14,942 nucleotides of DNA from Archangium sp. (GCA_016793585.1 JAEUJR010000993.1:1-14942), one strand, 5' to 3'. Counted from the first letter of the stretch, positions 1 through 7,344 are shown. The notes: generated by a model from the letters alone, not told the origin. Translations and numbers: made by a program.

Positions 1-1112
1 TCGACGGGTGGACGTTGCAGGTCGCGACCGAGACGAGCTCGACGTGGAACGCGGTGGCGCTGAGCGGCTCCATCGACGCGGGCCAGTCGTACCTCGTGCG
101 CATGGGCGCGACGGGCCTCACTGGCGCTCCCTTCGCGGCCGACACGACGGGCGCGGCGCCGCTCGGCTTCACGGCCGGCAAGGTGTTGCTCGCTTCGACG
201 GCTACCGTGATGAGCGGCGCGTGCCCTTCGGGTCCCCTCGTCGTCGACCTCGTCGGCTACGGCCCGGCGGCCACGTGTTTCGAGCGCGCGCGCGCAGGGT
301 CGCCCTCGGCCACGCTCTCGCTGCAACGTCGCGAAGATGGCTGCGTCGAGCGTGACGACAACGCGAACGACTTCCTCCTCGCGTCGCCGACCCCCACGCC
401 TTCGACCGAGCAGCCGAGGGTCTGTTCGCCCGATGCCGGGGCACCGCCGCCCATCGACGCGGGGGTCGTCGAGCCGGGTACCTGTGTCGAGCTCTTCACC
501 TTCCCTTCCGTCGCGACGCGTGCCGGCTACGACCGCACCCAAGACCGCTCCTTCGCGCGGCTCTACACGCAAGAGCCCAGCCGCTCGGATGGTGGCATGC
601 AGCTGGTCTCGATCGAGGCAGCCTTCTTCAGTGGGCTGTCGTTGCCCGCGCGCCGCACCTTCACCACCGACGGTGGCGTCGATTCGCAGTCGTGCGAGCT
701 GTGCGCGACGTTCGGGCGCCGCTGCACGCGCGCAGCCTGCTCCGAGGAGTTCTTCATGCAATCGGGCGAGGTGTTCGTCGCGCAGGCCGACCGCGCCGAC
801 GCTGGCCGCTTCGTGGGCACCCTCACCAACGCCCGCTTCGTGCGCTGGGACTTCGCCAATGACCGCGCCGTGCCCGGCGGGCAGTGCGTCGCCATTCCGT
901 CGCTGTCGGTCGACGTCTGGTGGGAGCCTGTCGTGGCCGTCGACGGCGGTGGCGAGCGCCCCGATGGTGGCGCGGCGCTGGACGCGGGCGTGAACGGTGA
1001 CGGTGGCGTCGAGGCGCAGCCGCCCGGCACAGGCTGTGGCTGCGGCGCGACCGATGGCGTGTCGTTGGTGCTGGCTGCGCTGCTGCTCAGCCGGCTACGG
1101 CTCGTTCGCTGA
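1..1112 (+). CDS. Lamin-tail-domain surface protein with MYXO-CTERM-like tail, 5' partial
   Basis: The reading frame is open from the first bases (first full codon at 3), so the start and any signal peptide lie upstream; 369 codons are visible. Visible residues 1-125 resemble the C-terminal half of a bacterial lamin-tail domain (GWTLQVATE, an AGQSYLV strand, DLVGYG, then SLQRR and DDNANDF). A spacer with SPDAG and IDAGV follows. A second Cys-containing domain then begins with CVELFTF and holds CELC, a further Cys pair and GGQCVAIP. The tail has a DAG/DGG spacer, a GCGCG cluster, a hydrophobic segment (VSLVLAALLL) and terminal arginines, the layout of MYXO-CTERM sorting signals. I infer a protein handed to the cell surface or cleaved from the membrane. 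Its ligand is unknown. The last 18 bp overlap the convergent gene that ends at 1095. Confidence is high that this is a gene, moderate for the domain names. Confidence 0.82.
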   Translation, partial: DGWTLQVATETSSTWNAVALSGSIDAGQSYLVRMGATGLTGAPFAADTTGAAPLGFTAGKVLLASTATVMSGACPSGPLVVDLVGYGPAATCFERARAGSPSATLSLQRREDGCVERDDNANDFLLASPTPTPSTEQPRVCSPDAGAPPPIDAGVVEPGTCVELFTFPSVATRAGYDRTQDRSFARLYTQEPSRSDGGMQLVSIEAAFFSGLSLPARRTFTTDGGVDSQSCELCATFGRRCTRAACSEEFFMQSGEVFVAQADRADAGRFVGTLTNARFVRWDFANDRAVPGGQCVAIPSLSVDVWWEPVVAVDGGGERPDGGAALDAGVNGDGGVEAQPPGTGCGCGATDGVSLVLAALLLSRLRLVR

Positions 1113-1418
1113 CGTCCACATCGTGAGCGTCGCCTCTGCGGCGACGACCGCCTCGAAGCGCCACGTCTCGGTCACGTCGTACTGGCTGGCGAAGTCGCGG
1201 TCGAACACGTAGCGCCCCGAGACGTGCCAGCCATCGTCGCGGCGCGCGGCGCTCTCGAACACCAGCGCCTCGTCTTGCGTGAGCCCGGGCCGCTCGGGCT
1301 GCTTTTCACAGACGAGCTCGAACACGCGCGCGACGACGTCGAGGGGCAGGTCGCCTGGGCGGTCGACGCTCCACGAGACGCGGAGCTTCTTCGCCGAGAC
1401 GGCTTCGTCGAACGTCAC
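1095..1418 (-). CDS. Unrecognised 107-residue cytoplasmic protein coupled to hprK
   Basis: I do not recognise this protein. It starts at GTG 1418, whose last two bases form the start of the hprK stop (GTGA overlap), and ends at TAG 1097-1095, giving 107 residues. There is no signal peptide or membrane segment. The sequence is mixed alpha/beta in character, with a helix-like VVARVFELVCEKQPERP stretch and Trp/Tyr-containing strands such as DGWHVSGRYVF and VTETWRFEA. It has a single Cys. The longer open frame reading through hprK in this phase is a shadow, because the hprK frame is clearly the coding one. The tight overlap means it is co-translated with HPr kinase, so a role linked to phosphocarrier regulation is possible, but that rests on position only. 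Its 3' end overlaps the convergent surface-protein gene by 18 bp. Confidence 0.7.
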   Translation of the reverse strand: MTFDEAVSAKKLRVSWSVDRPGDLPLDVVARVFELVCEKQPERPGLTQDEALVFESAARRDDGWHVSGRYVFDRDFASQYDVTETWRFEAVVAAEATLTMWTSANEP

Positions 1419-2434
1419 TCCACGTCCTCTTCGTAGTGCGGCGTCGGCCGCGGCCCGGGAATGGCGGCCTTGCCCTGCGACGGCGTGCCCTGCTTCGAGA
1501 TGGCCTGCGAGAGGCGCTCGGCGAACTCCTGCGCCGAGTGGTGGCCGCGCAGCTTGAGCAGGTGGTTGCGCGCGGCGACCTCGACGATGGTCGTCATGTT
1601 GCGGCCCGGGCGAACGGGCACCACCGCGTGCGGCAGCTCGGCGCCCAGAATGTTCATCGACTCCTGCTCGAGGCCCAGGCGGTCGTACTCGGCGCCCGAC
1701 GTCCACTCGACCAGCTCGATGACGAGCTCGATCTTCTTTCGGTCGCGCACCGACGCCACGCCGAAGAGGTCCTTGATGTTCAGAATGCCGAGCCCACGAA
1801 TCTCCATGTGGTGCTGAATCATCTCGTTGCCGTGGCCGTACACGTCGCCGCCGCGCCGAATCAGGTTCACGATGTCGTCGGCCACCAGCCGGTGCCCGCG
1901 CATCACCAGGTCGAGCGCGATCTCGCTCTTGCCGATGCCCGACTTGCCCAGCAGCAGCACGCCCACGCCGAAGACGTCGACGAGCACGCCGTGCAGGCTG
2001 CCCGACGCGGTGAGCGTCTCTTCGAGAAACGACTGCACCTGCGAGATGAACGCCGACGAGATGAGCGGCGTGCGCATGAGCGCGAGGCCCGTGCGCTCGC
2101 AGCCCTCGAGCAACGCCCGTGGTACCTCGAGGCCCTTCGTCACCACGACACAGGCCAGGTTCGACTCGAAGACCTTCTGCAGCACCGCGTTCTGCTCTTC
2201 GTCGGTGAGGGTCTTGAGGTAGCTGATCTCGGTGTTGCCGAAGACCTGCAGGCGCTCGGGGTGCAGGTGCTCGGTGAAGCCGGTGAGCGCGAGGCCTGGC
2301 TTCTGAATGCGCGAACTCGAGATGCGGCGCTCGAGGCCCGACTGACCGGCGACGAGCTCGAGCTTCAGGTCGTACTGCCCGTCGTCGAGCAGCTGCTGAA
2401 TCGTGCACGACGGTGTCGTCGAGGTCGTGATCAT
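1415..2434 (-). CDS. hprK: HPr kinase/phosphorylase
   Basis: HPr kinase/phosphorylase is a bifunctional enzyme that phosphorylates a serine of the phosphocarrier HPr with ATP or pyrophosphate and removes that phosphate by phosphorolysis, tying carbon or nitrogen status to regulation. This copy has 339 residues, slightly longer than the usual 310-330. The N-terminal domain spans about 15-140. The kinase domain carries the conserved HG (His149) just ahead of the Walker A loop GKSGIGKS (163-170), then GHRLVADD (180-187) and the family signature EIRGLGILNIKDLFG (211-225). All key residues look intact. The last 25 residues form a Pro/Gly-rich tail ending in acidic residues, outside the core. The ATG at 2434 overlaps the upstream stop (ATGA) and its stop overlaps the GTG of the next gene, so it sits in a tightly coupled operon. 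No ptsH, EIIA or rapZ gene is in the window. Confidence 0.96.
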   Translation of the reverse strand: MITTSTTPSCTIQQLLDDGQYDLKLELVAGQSGLERRISSSRIQKPGLALTGFTEHLHPERLQVFGNTEISYLKTLTDEEQNAVLQKVFESNLACVVVTKGLEVPRALLEGCERTGLALMRTPLISSAFISQVQSFLEETLTASGSLHGVLVDVFGVGVLLLGKSGIGKSEIALDLVMRGHRLVADDIVNLIRRGGDVYGHGNEMIQHHMEIRGLGILNIKDLFGVASVRDRKKIELVIELVEWTSGAEYDRLGLEQESMNILGAELPHAVVPVRPGRNMTTIVEVAARNHLLKLRGHHSAQEFAERLSQAISKQGTPSQGKAAIPGPRPTPHYEEDVE

Positions 2435-2868
2435 CCCGCGAACTCGTCTTCCCGCGCCTGGAGCCGCTTGGCGAGCGCGCGCACGAGCTGCAGCGACATC
2501 GACCGGTTCGACCGGAGCGCGTCGCGGAAGTCCTGCTCCGAGAGCACGAGCAGGTCGCAGTTCTCGAGGGCGACCACGGTGGCCGAGCGGGGCGCAGGGT
2601 TGATGATGGAGAGCTCTCCGAAGCAGTCGCCGCGCTTGAGCACGTTGACGCGCTTGGCGCCGCGTCGACCTTCACGCCGCACCTCACAGGTGCCGGTGAC
2701 GACGAAGTACGCCGCCGCGCCGCTCGCGCCTTCTTTGATGATGACGCTGCCGGTGCGGTGCTGCTCGACGGTGAGACGCGCGGCCAGCTTCTCGAGCTCG
2801 CCGTGCGGAACGTCGGCGAGGAGCGGCATGGCCTTCAGCGCGTTGGTGCGTTGGGTGAGCTCGTCCAT
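2431..2868 (-). CDS. Cyclic-nucleotide-binding (CRP-type sensor domain) protein
   Basis: This 145-residue protein is essentially one cNMP-binding beta-roll with flanking helices and no DNA-binding domain. Residues 14-20 (MPLLADV) match the usual entry helix. The phosphate-binding cassette is at 83-100 (FGELSIINPAPRSATVVA), keeping the Glu (E85) that contacts the ribose and the Arg (R94) that contacts the cyclic phosphate, so nucleotide binding is plausible. A C-terminal helix (about 112-140) follows. With no helix-turn-helix it cannot act like CRP alone, and it probably signals through a partner. The ATGA overlap with hprK suggests that the partner or the regulated process is HPr kinase, which is inference. 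ATG 2868 is used because an in-frame TAA lies four codons upstream. The strongest Shine-Dalgarno-like sequence is about 32 nt upstream, too far to serve this start directly. Confidence 0.92.
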   Translation of the reverse strand: MDELTQRTNALKAMPLLADVPHGELEKLAARLTVEQHRTGSVIIKEGASGAAAYFVVTGTCEVRREGRRGAKRVNVLKRGDCFGELSIINPAPRSATVVALENCDLLVLSEQDFRDALRSNRSMSLQLVRALAKRLQAREDEFAG

Positions 2869-2949
2869 GGAGCCGAGTTAACACGAGCCGGTACTCCGAA
2901 CCTCCTTCAGCAACCCCGGAATCGAACGGGCCGCGACCTGAACCTGTGC

Positions 2950-3648
2950 TCAGCGGCCGGGTGTCTGTGCCGCCATCACGCCGACGTACTCCTCGGCCGA
3001 GATGGAGTTCTGGAACTTCGTCGAGTGAACCATCGCGTGCTGCGGGTTCACCACGCGCGGCGCAAGCTCCTTCGCCACGTCGAGCTGGGTGATGCCGTGG
3101 TCCGCGAACGCGTCGATGACGAGGCCGAGCTGCGCCGCCGTCACGTACTGCCGCGCGAACATCTTCTGCGCCATCTCTTCGCGGGTAATCGTGTTGCGCT
3201 GCGCCCGCAGCGTCTGCAGCACCCCGGCGAACGTCGCGCCATCCATCGGCAGCTGACCGTTCTTGCTCATCAGACACCCCGGGTCGCTCGGCCCCGTGCC
3301 GCAATCACGCGCCACCTGCTGCTGCACGTACACCGGCTGCTGCTGCACCACGACGCGCTCACGCACCATCACCGGCGCTTGCTGCTGCACGATGACCCGC
3401 TCGCGCACGACCACCGGCTGCTCGACGACGACCGTGCTCGTCTGCACGACGCCGCCGACGCGCACGTTCGCTTGCACACCCGGCATCACCACCGACGCAC
3501 CCATCGGGCCGACCTGCACCGCGGCCCCGACGTCGCCGACCTGCACGGCCGCGCCAGTCACCTCGACCTCTTCGACCTCGCCGACCTGCGCGAAGGCCAT
3601 CGACGACAGACACGACATCACCAGTGCGGCAGCCAGCATGCGCTTCAT
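2950..3648 (-). CDS. Secreted DUF4476-like protein with VQQQ/VRER repeats
   Basis: The protein has 232 residues. Residues 1-20 form a clear signal peptide (MKRMLAAALVMSCLSSMAFA, cleavage after AFA). Residues 21-66 hold short Val/Gly repeats (TGAAVQVGDV, then GAAVQVGPMG). Residues 75-111 are a low-complexity stretch in which VVVRERVIVQQQ is echoed as VMVRERVVVQQQ and then VYVQQQ. Two Cys (116 and 125) precede the C-terminal domain. Residues 135-225 match the DUF4476 pattern known from myxobacterial secreted proteins: alternating short helices, with RNTITREEMAQKMF and AAQLGLVIDAFADHGI. The function of DUF4476 is unknown. The ATG at 3648 is preceded by GAGGAG about 9 nt upstream, which supports the start. 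It is 81 bp upstream of the cNMP gene on the same strand and could be a separate transcription unit. Confidence 0.88.
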   Translation of the reverse strand: MKRMLAAALVMSCLSSMAFAQVGEVEEVEVTGAAVQVGDVGAAVQVGPMGASVVMPGVQANVRVGGVVQTSTVVVEQPVVVRERVIVQQQAPVMVRERVVVQQQPVYVQQQVARDCGTGPSDPGCLMSKNGQLPMDGATFAGVLQTLRAQRNTITREEMAQKMFARQYVTAAQLGLVIDAFADHGITQLDVAKELAPRVVNPQHAMVHSTKFQNSISAEEYVGVMAAQTPGR

Positions 3649-3728
3649 GGAAACCTGCTCCTCGTTGTTCGGACCCGACGCGTCCCTTCGCGCCGGCCTG
3701 TCCTCTGTCTTGGGAGCGCCGCTCGGGA

Positions 3729-3734
3729 ATTATG
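3729..3734 (-). promoter_or_regulatory. Possible -10 element for the DUF4476-like gene
   Basis: CATAAT on the minus strand lies 81 nt upstream of the ATG at 3648, inside the only AT-rich patch in this neighbourhood (3729-3742). It differs from the housekeeping TATAAT by one base. No convincing -35 hexamer is found at the expected spacing, so this is a weak call. The patch could equally serve the divergent lipoprotein gene starting at 3783. Confidence 0.3.
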
Positions 3735-3782
3735 AAAGAAAGGTGACCCAGCCAGGCACGCCGGTTGCGCTGCGCCCGCGCC

Positions 3783-5927
3783 ATGCGTTGGCTCTTCGCG
3801 GTGCTGGTGGTGACCTCGTGCGCTGATCCACTCGTGGTTTCCACGGGTTCGGGCGAGGTCGAGATGGGCGCGTCAGTCGACTTCCCACCGACGGCCCTCG
3901 GATTTTCGAGGGTTCGCCCGCTGACCGTCACCAACCGCTCTCGAGTCGCGAAGACGCTGACGCTTGGCACCAACGCTCCGTTCTCCACCGCCGCCACCGT
4001 CGACGTGCCCGGCGGCGCAGAGGTGAACGTCGACGTCACCTTCACGCCTCCGACCGTGGGGAGGGTGAGCGGGCTGTTGCTGATCGACGGCCTCGAGGTG
4101 CCGCTGCGCGCCGAAGGGGTCGCGCCTCTCGACTGCGGCGCAGTTGGCGTCTGTGACACCGTTCGGTTCGACGCCGACACGCTCACCTGCGTGCGCACGC
4201 CAAAGGCCGACGGAACGGCGTGCGAAGACGCGCTCGCGTGCATCGAGGCTGGCTCGTGTCAGGCCGGCGCGTGCGTGGGCCGGGCCGCGCGCTGTGACGA
4301 CGCGAACACGTGCACCACCGACTCCTGCGCCGTGGGGAGCGGCTGCCAACACGTCGCCGTCGAATGCGCCGCGCCCGCCAACCCCTGCCAGGCCGCGCTC
4401 TGCGACCCGCTGCGAGGCTGCGGCACGACCCCCGTGATGGATGGAACGCCCTGCGGCGCCGTGAGCTGCGAGCTCGCCAACGTGTGCCTCGCCGGCCAAT
4501 GCCGCGCCGTCGTTCCCCCCGAGGGCTTCACGTGTTCGCCCGCTTCTGCGTGCCGTGCCGAAGGCGTGTGTCGCAACAAGGTCTGCGAACGACCGCCCGA
4601 ACACACGTTGTCGCCCCGGTGGACGTACTCGGCCAGCACGCCCGACTTCCGCTTCGATGGCGTCACCGACGCACAGGGCAACTGGTACTGGGTCGAGTGC
4701 TCCAACACGTACGTTCGAATGGGCACGCCGCGAGACGCGAACGTGCCAAAGCAGCCCGACCATCGCTGCGTCGTCATCTCGCGCACCAACGAAGGCCTCG
4801 AGCGCTTCGCCACCGAGGTGACGGGCGCGGGCATGACGGGCACGAACCTGGCCGGGTTGCAGCTCGTCTCGGGTGGCTCGTTCATCTTCGCCGACGCCGA
4901 TGGTGCGCTCGCCGCCGTCGACGTCACCACGGGCGCGGTGCGCTGGCAGCGCGCGCTCTCGACCCCCTCACCGCACCTGCTCGCGCTCGCCGACGACGGC
5001 CACGGCGCCCTGTGGAGCATCGTGCGGTCGGACGGTGAGACCGAGGCGTGGTCGCTCGTTCGGTTCGACGTCGCGACGGGCCAGGTGCTGGGCTCGGTCG
5101 AGCGGCCCTCGCGGCTCACCGGCCTGGTGACGTCCGAACGCGGCGCCGCCTTCGTCATGCGCGACCAGCGAGACGTCATTCTGCCCATCGACCCGCGGCC
5201 CGCGCCGGTCGGAGCGCTCGAACGAATCGAGGCCGATGGTGGCGTCGCGTTCTCGACCGACCTGTTCCGGCTCAGCCCGCCAGTCATGGTGGTGGGTGAG
5301 CGCGTCGTGATGGCCGACGACGCCGTCTTCGATGCGACCGATGGCCGGCAGGTCGAGGGCACGTCGTCGCCCGACTGGGACACGTTGTCGTGGAAGGGAA
5401 TCTCGAACGGCTCCACGCGGGTTCGGCTGGCCTCGGGGCGAGCGCCCGCAGCACCAGCCCCGCCGACGCTGCCACCGCCCGTCGTCGCGCTGCAGTCGGT
5501 CGACCGCACCGGCGTGCGGACGCGGCCGTTCACCCTGGTGGCCGACTTCGTGAGCGAGGCGTTCCTCACCTCGCAGGGAGACTCGCTGTTCGTCGCGACG
5601 AAGCTGAACAGCCTGCGCAACCCGAACGCCGCCGACGAGACGCGCGTGCGACAGGTGCACCCGCTCGGGCTCGAGGTGATGAGCTGCGCGCTCGTCGACC
5701 GGCTCCCCGGCGCCACCGTCGACACGCCGCTCGTCGCTTCGTCGACCGTCGCCACCAACGGCCGCTCCATCGCCGTGCGGGTGCGGGAGACCGATTGCGC
5801 GACGTGTGACCTCTGGTCGCCTCCGCGCATCGCCATCTACGACCTCGGCCGGCCGGCACCGGGGGTCGCCACGCGCGGGTGGGTCGGGCCGCGCGGTAGC
5901 CCGCAGTCGGGCGCGCACCCGAAGTGA
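3783..5927 (+). CDS. Lipoprotein: Ig-like domain, Cys-rich middle, PQQ-like propeller
   Basis: The protein has 714 residues from ATG 3783. An in-frame TTG lies 18 bp upstream, but the ATG gives a proper lipoprotein signal, MRWLFAVLVVTSC, with Cys13 as the lipidated residue. Residues 35-113 resemble an ASPM/SPD-2/Hydin-type Ig-like domain (PLTVTNRSRVAKTLTL, then VNVDVTFTPPTVG). Residues 118-268 are Cys-rich and include CDDANTCTTDSC, a motif frequent in myxobacterial surface proteins. From about 280 to the end there are beta-propeller-like strands, including the PQQ-type repeat ALAAVDVTTGAVRWQRA (375-391) and a second FDVATGQVLGS. The PQQ-like repeat implies a propeller fold, not quinone binding. 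I infer an envelope-anchored binding or scaffold protein; no catalytic site is visible. It ends 8 bp from the convergent gene at 5936. Confidence 0.87.
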   Translation: MRWLFAVLVVTSCADPLVVSTGSGEVEMGASVDFPPTALGFSRVRPLTVTNRSRVAKTLTLGTNAPFSTAATVDVPGGAEVNVDVTFTPPTVGRVSGLLLIDGLEVPLRAEGVAPLDCGAVGVCDTVRFDADTLTCVRTPKADGTACEDALACIEAGSCQAGACVGRAARCDDANTCTTDSCAVGSGCQHVAVECAAPANPCQAALCDPLRGCGTTPVMDGTPCGAVSCELANVCLAGQCRAVVPPEGFTCSPASACRAEGVCRNKVCERPPEHTLSPRWTYSASTPDFRFDGVTDAQGNWYWVECSNTYVRMGTPRDANVPKQPDHRCVVISRTNEGLERFATEVTGAGMTGTNLAGLQLVSGGSFIFADADGALAAVDVTTGAVRWQRALSTPSPHLLALADDGHGALWSIVRSDGETEAWSLVRFDVATGQVLGSVERPSRLTGLVTSERGAAFVMRDQRDVILPIDPRPAPVGALERIEADGGVAFSTDLFRLSPPVMVVGERVVMADDAVFDATDGRQVEGTSSPDWDTLSWKGISNGSTRVRLASGRAPAAPAPPTLPPPVVALQSVDRTGVRTRPFTLVADFVSEAFLTSQGDSLFVATKLNSLRNPNAADETRVRQVHPLGLEVMSCALVDRLPGATVDTPLVASSTVATNGRSIAVRVRETDCATCDLWSPPRIAIYDLGRPAPGVATRGWVGPRGSPQSGAHPK

Positions 5928-5935
5928 GGCGCTGA

Positions 5936-6643
5936 TCAGACGCAGCACAACGAGCCGGTCCACCTTCCGCGGCAGCCAGAGGCGGTGCCCTGCACGCACG
6001 TCATCGACGAGCGAAGGCAGCAGGCAGCCCCCGTCCACTTCAGGTCGGTGCCGGTGCACCAGGTCGCCGTGCCATCGACGCACTGCGACCAGGCCGCCGT
6101 GACGCAGCAGCGCGACCCAGTCCACTCCAGCTCGGTGCCGGTGCACCACGTCGACGTGCCCGCCACGCACTGACGGTACGCGCGGCCGACGCAGCACTTC
6201 GAGCCTGTCCACTGCAGGTCGGTGCCGGTGCACCAGGTCGCGGTGCCGTCGACGCATTGGCCATACGTCGAGTCGGCGCAACACATCGAGCCCGTCCACG
6301 TCAGGCCGCTGCCCGAGCACCACGTCGACGTTCCCGCGACGCACGTCGTCGTCGTCGCCGAGCCGCCGCCCGTTCCAGCCGACGCGCCCGGAGCCGGGTG
6401 ACCGAACGAGCGGCAGACGTCGCCGCACTGCTCTCCCATCGCGCACCGGCGGTTGTCGCACTGCTTCGAGTTCACCGGGCTGCCATCGCCGCAGCGGCAC
6501 ACGATGTTCGGGCAGTCTTCGCCCTTCGAGCACTGCGTGGCCGGCGTCGGGTTCGAAGGTGCTGGTGCCGACGCATCAGGAGGGTCGACGACGGGTCCAC
6601 AGCTGATCAGCAGGGCGGTGAGCGTGAGGCGGAGCGCGTTCAT
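5936..6643 (-). CDS. Lipoprotein with five 29-residue Cys/Trp repeats
   Basis: The protein has 235 residues. MNALRLTLTALLISC is a short lipoprotein signal with Cys15 as the lipidation site. A Pro/Ala spacer (16-36) follows, then a Cys-rich head (38-77) with paired Cys, and a Gly/Ser/Thr linker. Residues 101-235 are five tandem repeats beginning at about 101, 130, 159, 188 and 216. The consensus is CVxGTxTWC-xGxxLxWTGSxCC, so each has four Cys and two Trp except the last, which is shortened (CVQGTASGCRGRWTGSLCCV). The even Cys count suggests disulphide-stapled modules outside the cytoplasm. I cannot assign a ligand, though the exposed Trp residues would suit carbohydrate or peptide contact (inference). 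Its leader is shared with the lipoprotein gene starting at 8610, so the two are probably co-regulated. Confidence 0.85.
   Translation of the reverse strand: MNALRLTLTALLISCGPVVDPPDASAPAPSNPTPATQCSKGEDCPNIVCRCGDGSPVNSKQCDNRRCAMGEQCGDVCRSFGHPAPGASAGTGGGSATTTTCVAGTSTWCSGSGLTWTGSMCCADSTYGQCVDGTATWCTGTDLQWTGSKCCVGRAYRQCVAGTSTWCTGTELEWTGSRCCVTAAWSQCVDGTATWCTGTDLKWTGAACCLRSSMTCVQGTASGCRGRWTGSLCCV
5939..6343 (-). repeat. Five tandem 87-bp coding repeats (29 residues each)
   Basis: The C-terminal 135 codons of the lipoprotein gene consist of five tandem repeats with an 87-bp period (84 bp before the last, shortened unit). At DNA level the conserved core is visible as near-identical 23-base blocks beginning around 6051, 6139 and 6226 on the plus strand, all reading ccggtgcacca followed by a gtcg-type core. 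The third and fifth codon blocks vary more, so the units have diverged since duplication. Confidence 0.85.
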
Positions 6644-6682
6644 GCTTCGTCATTGGGCGCGGCGAATTCCTTCCGTCACGCG
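6644..6682 (-). promoter_or_regulatory. Shared leader/promoter, copy 1
   Basis: The 47 bp from 6636 to 6682 match 8603 to 8649 without gaps at 40 of 47 positions. The match runs from the first codons (ATGAACGC) up through CCGCGCCCAATGACG and ends with CGCGTGACGGAA on the minus strand. Protein identity past the first three residues is absent, so the conservation is regulatory. There is no good Shine-Dalgarno sequence, and an out-of-frame ATG sits 10 nt before the true start in both copies. It is likely a promoter with a very short or no 5' UTR. The sigma factor is not identified. Confidence 0.5.
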
Positions 6683-6735
6683 TGATGAATGTTCGCAGCG
6701 GGTACGCGTCGGTGTGGCCGGCCGATGGAGGGTTC

Positions 6736-7344
6736 GTGCTGGTCTCAGTCATCTCGGGTCTCCTGCTCGCGGCATCGCCGCCAGAGGGCACTCGCCTGTC
6801 GGTCACGCTCGACGGCGCACGCACCGACGCGTTGCAGCGGGCCGTCTGGGCGCACGAGCCGAGCGAGGCCCCATTCCCTCAGCTGAGCCTGGGCCTGGGT
6901 GGAGGGCTGAGCGTCGAGCTCGGCATGCACCTGCCGAACCTGCGCTGGCTCGGCTTCTTCGTCGGGGCGCGGGGCCGACTCGGGAGCTGGCGAGGCGCGA
7001 CGCTCGATGACGCCGCCTCGTTCTGGGACGTCGGGCTGCGTAGCCGGTTCGAGCTCGCCCTCGGCCCGTTCGCGTTGTGGGGCGGCATCGGAACCTCGGC
7101 GGGGAACGTGGTGGCGCGAACCAGCGGCGTGGAGCGACAGGTGGTGGCGCACGCCGTCGACTTCAGCGCCGGGCTTCGGGTGAAGGTGCTGGGCCCGCTC
7201 GGGCTCGGTCTGTTCGTCGAGACCCAGCACGCGTCGTCGTTCGTCAGTCCGCGAGAGGAGTTCTCGACCCTGCGCCTCGGCCTCGACCTCACGCTCACGT
7301 TCGACCTGGGCGCTCCGGCGGGTGAGCGGCCCGACGCGCGTTGA
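6736..7344 (+). CDS. Probable outer-membrane beta-barrel protein
   Basis: The called form is 202 residues from GTG 6736, chosen because GGAGG (6727-6731) sits four bases upstream. ATG 6685 or GTG 6682 would add 17-18 residues but would overlap the divergent leader. The N-terminus is a hydrophobic export segment (LVSVISGLLLAASPPEG), without a basic residue in the short form. The mature part alternates Gly-rich amphipathic strands typical of small beta-barrels: LSLGLGGGLSVELGM, GFFVGARGRLGS, VGLRSRFELALGPFALWGGIG, HAVDFSAGLRVKVLG, and a final TLRLGLDLTLTFDLG. There are no Cys, unlike the neighbouring proteins. Function is unknown; structurally it fits the outer-membrane beta-barrel families found next to envelope lipoproteins. 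It is divergent from the five-repeat lipoprotein gene. Confidence 0.75.
   Translation: MLVSVISGLLLAASPPEGTRLSVTLDGARTDALQRAVWAHEPSEAPFPQLSLGLGGGLSVELGMHLPNLRWLGFFVGARGRLGSWRGATLDDAASFWDVGLRSRFELALGPFALWGGIGTSAGNVVARTSGVERQVVAHAVDFSAGLRVKVLGPLGLGLFVETQHASSFVSPREEFSTLRLGLDLTLTFDLGAPAGERPDAR

Noticed and set aside
1095..2687. A 530-codon open frame on the minus strand
   Set aside because: It is a shadow of hprK and the cNMP gene in high-GC DNA. Only its last 107 codons, downstream of hprK, are coding-like.
1436..2881. A 481-codon plus-strand frame antisense to hprK
   Set aside because: Its composition is Arg/Leu/Val-rich with no domain, and it is antisense to a clearly conserved enzyme gene.
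2905..2945. T-loop-like sequence TTCGATTCC on the minus strand, suggesting a tRNA gene end
   Set aside because: The stem has mismatches at two of five pairs, there is no acceptor stem or CCA, and the upstream part overlaps the DUF4476 coding end.
2929..2958. Inverted repeat GGCCGC...GCGGCC over the DUF4476 stop codon as a terminator
   Set aside because: The stem is only six pairs with an 18-base loop and there is no T-run, so it is not convincing.
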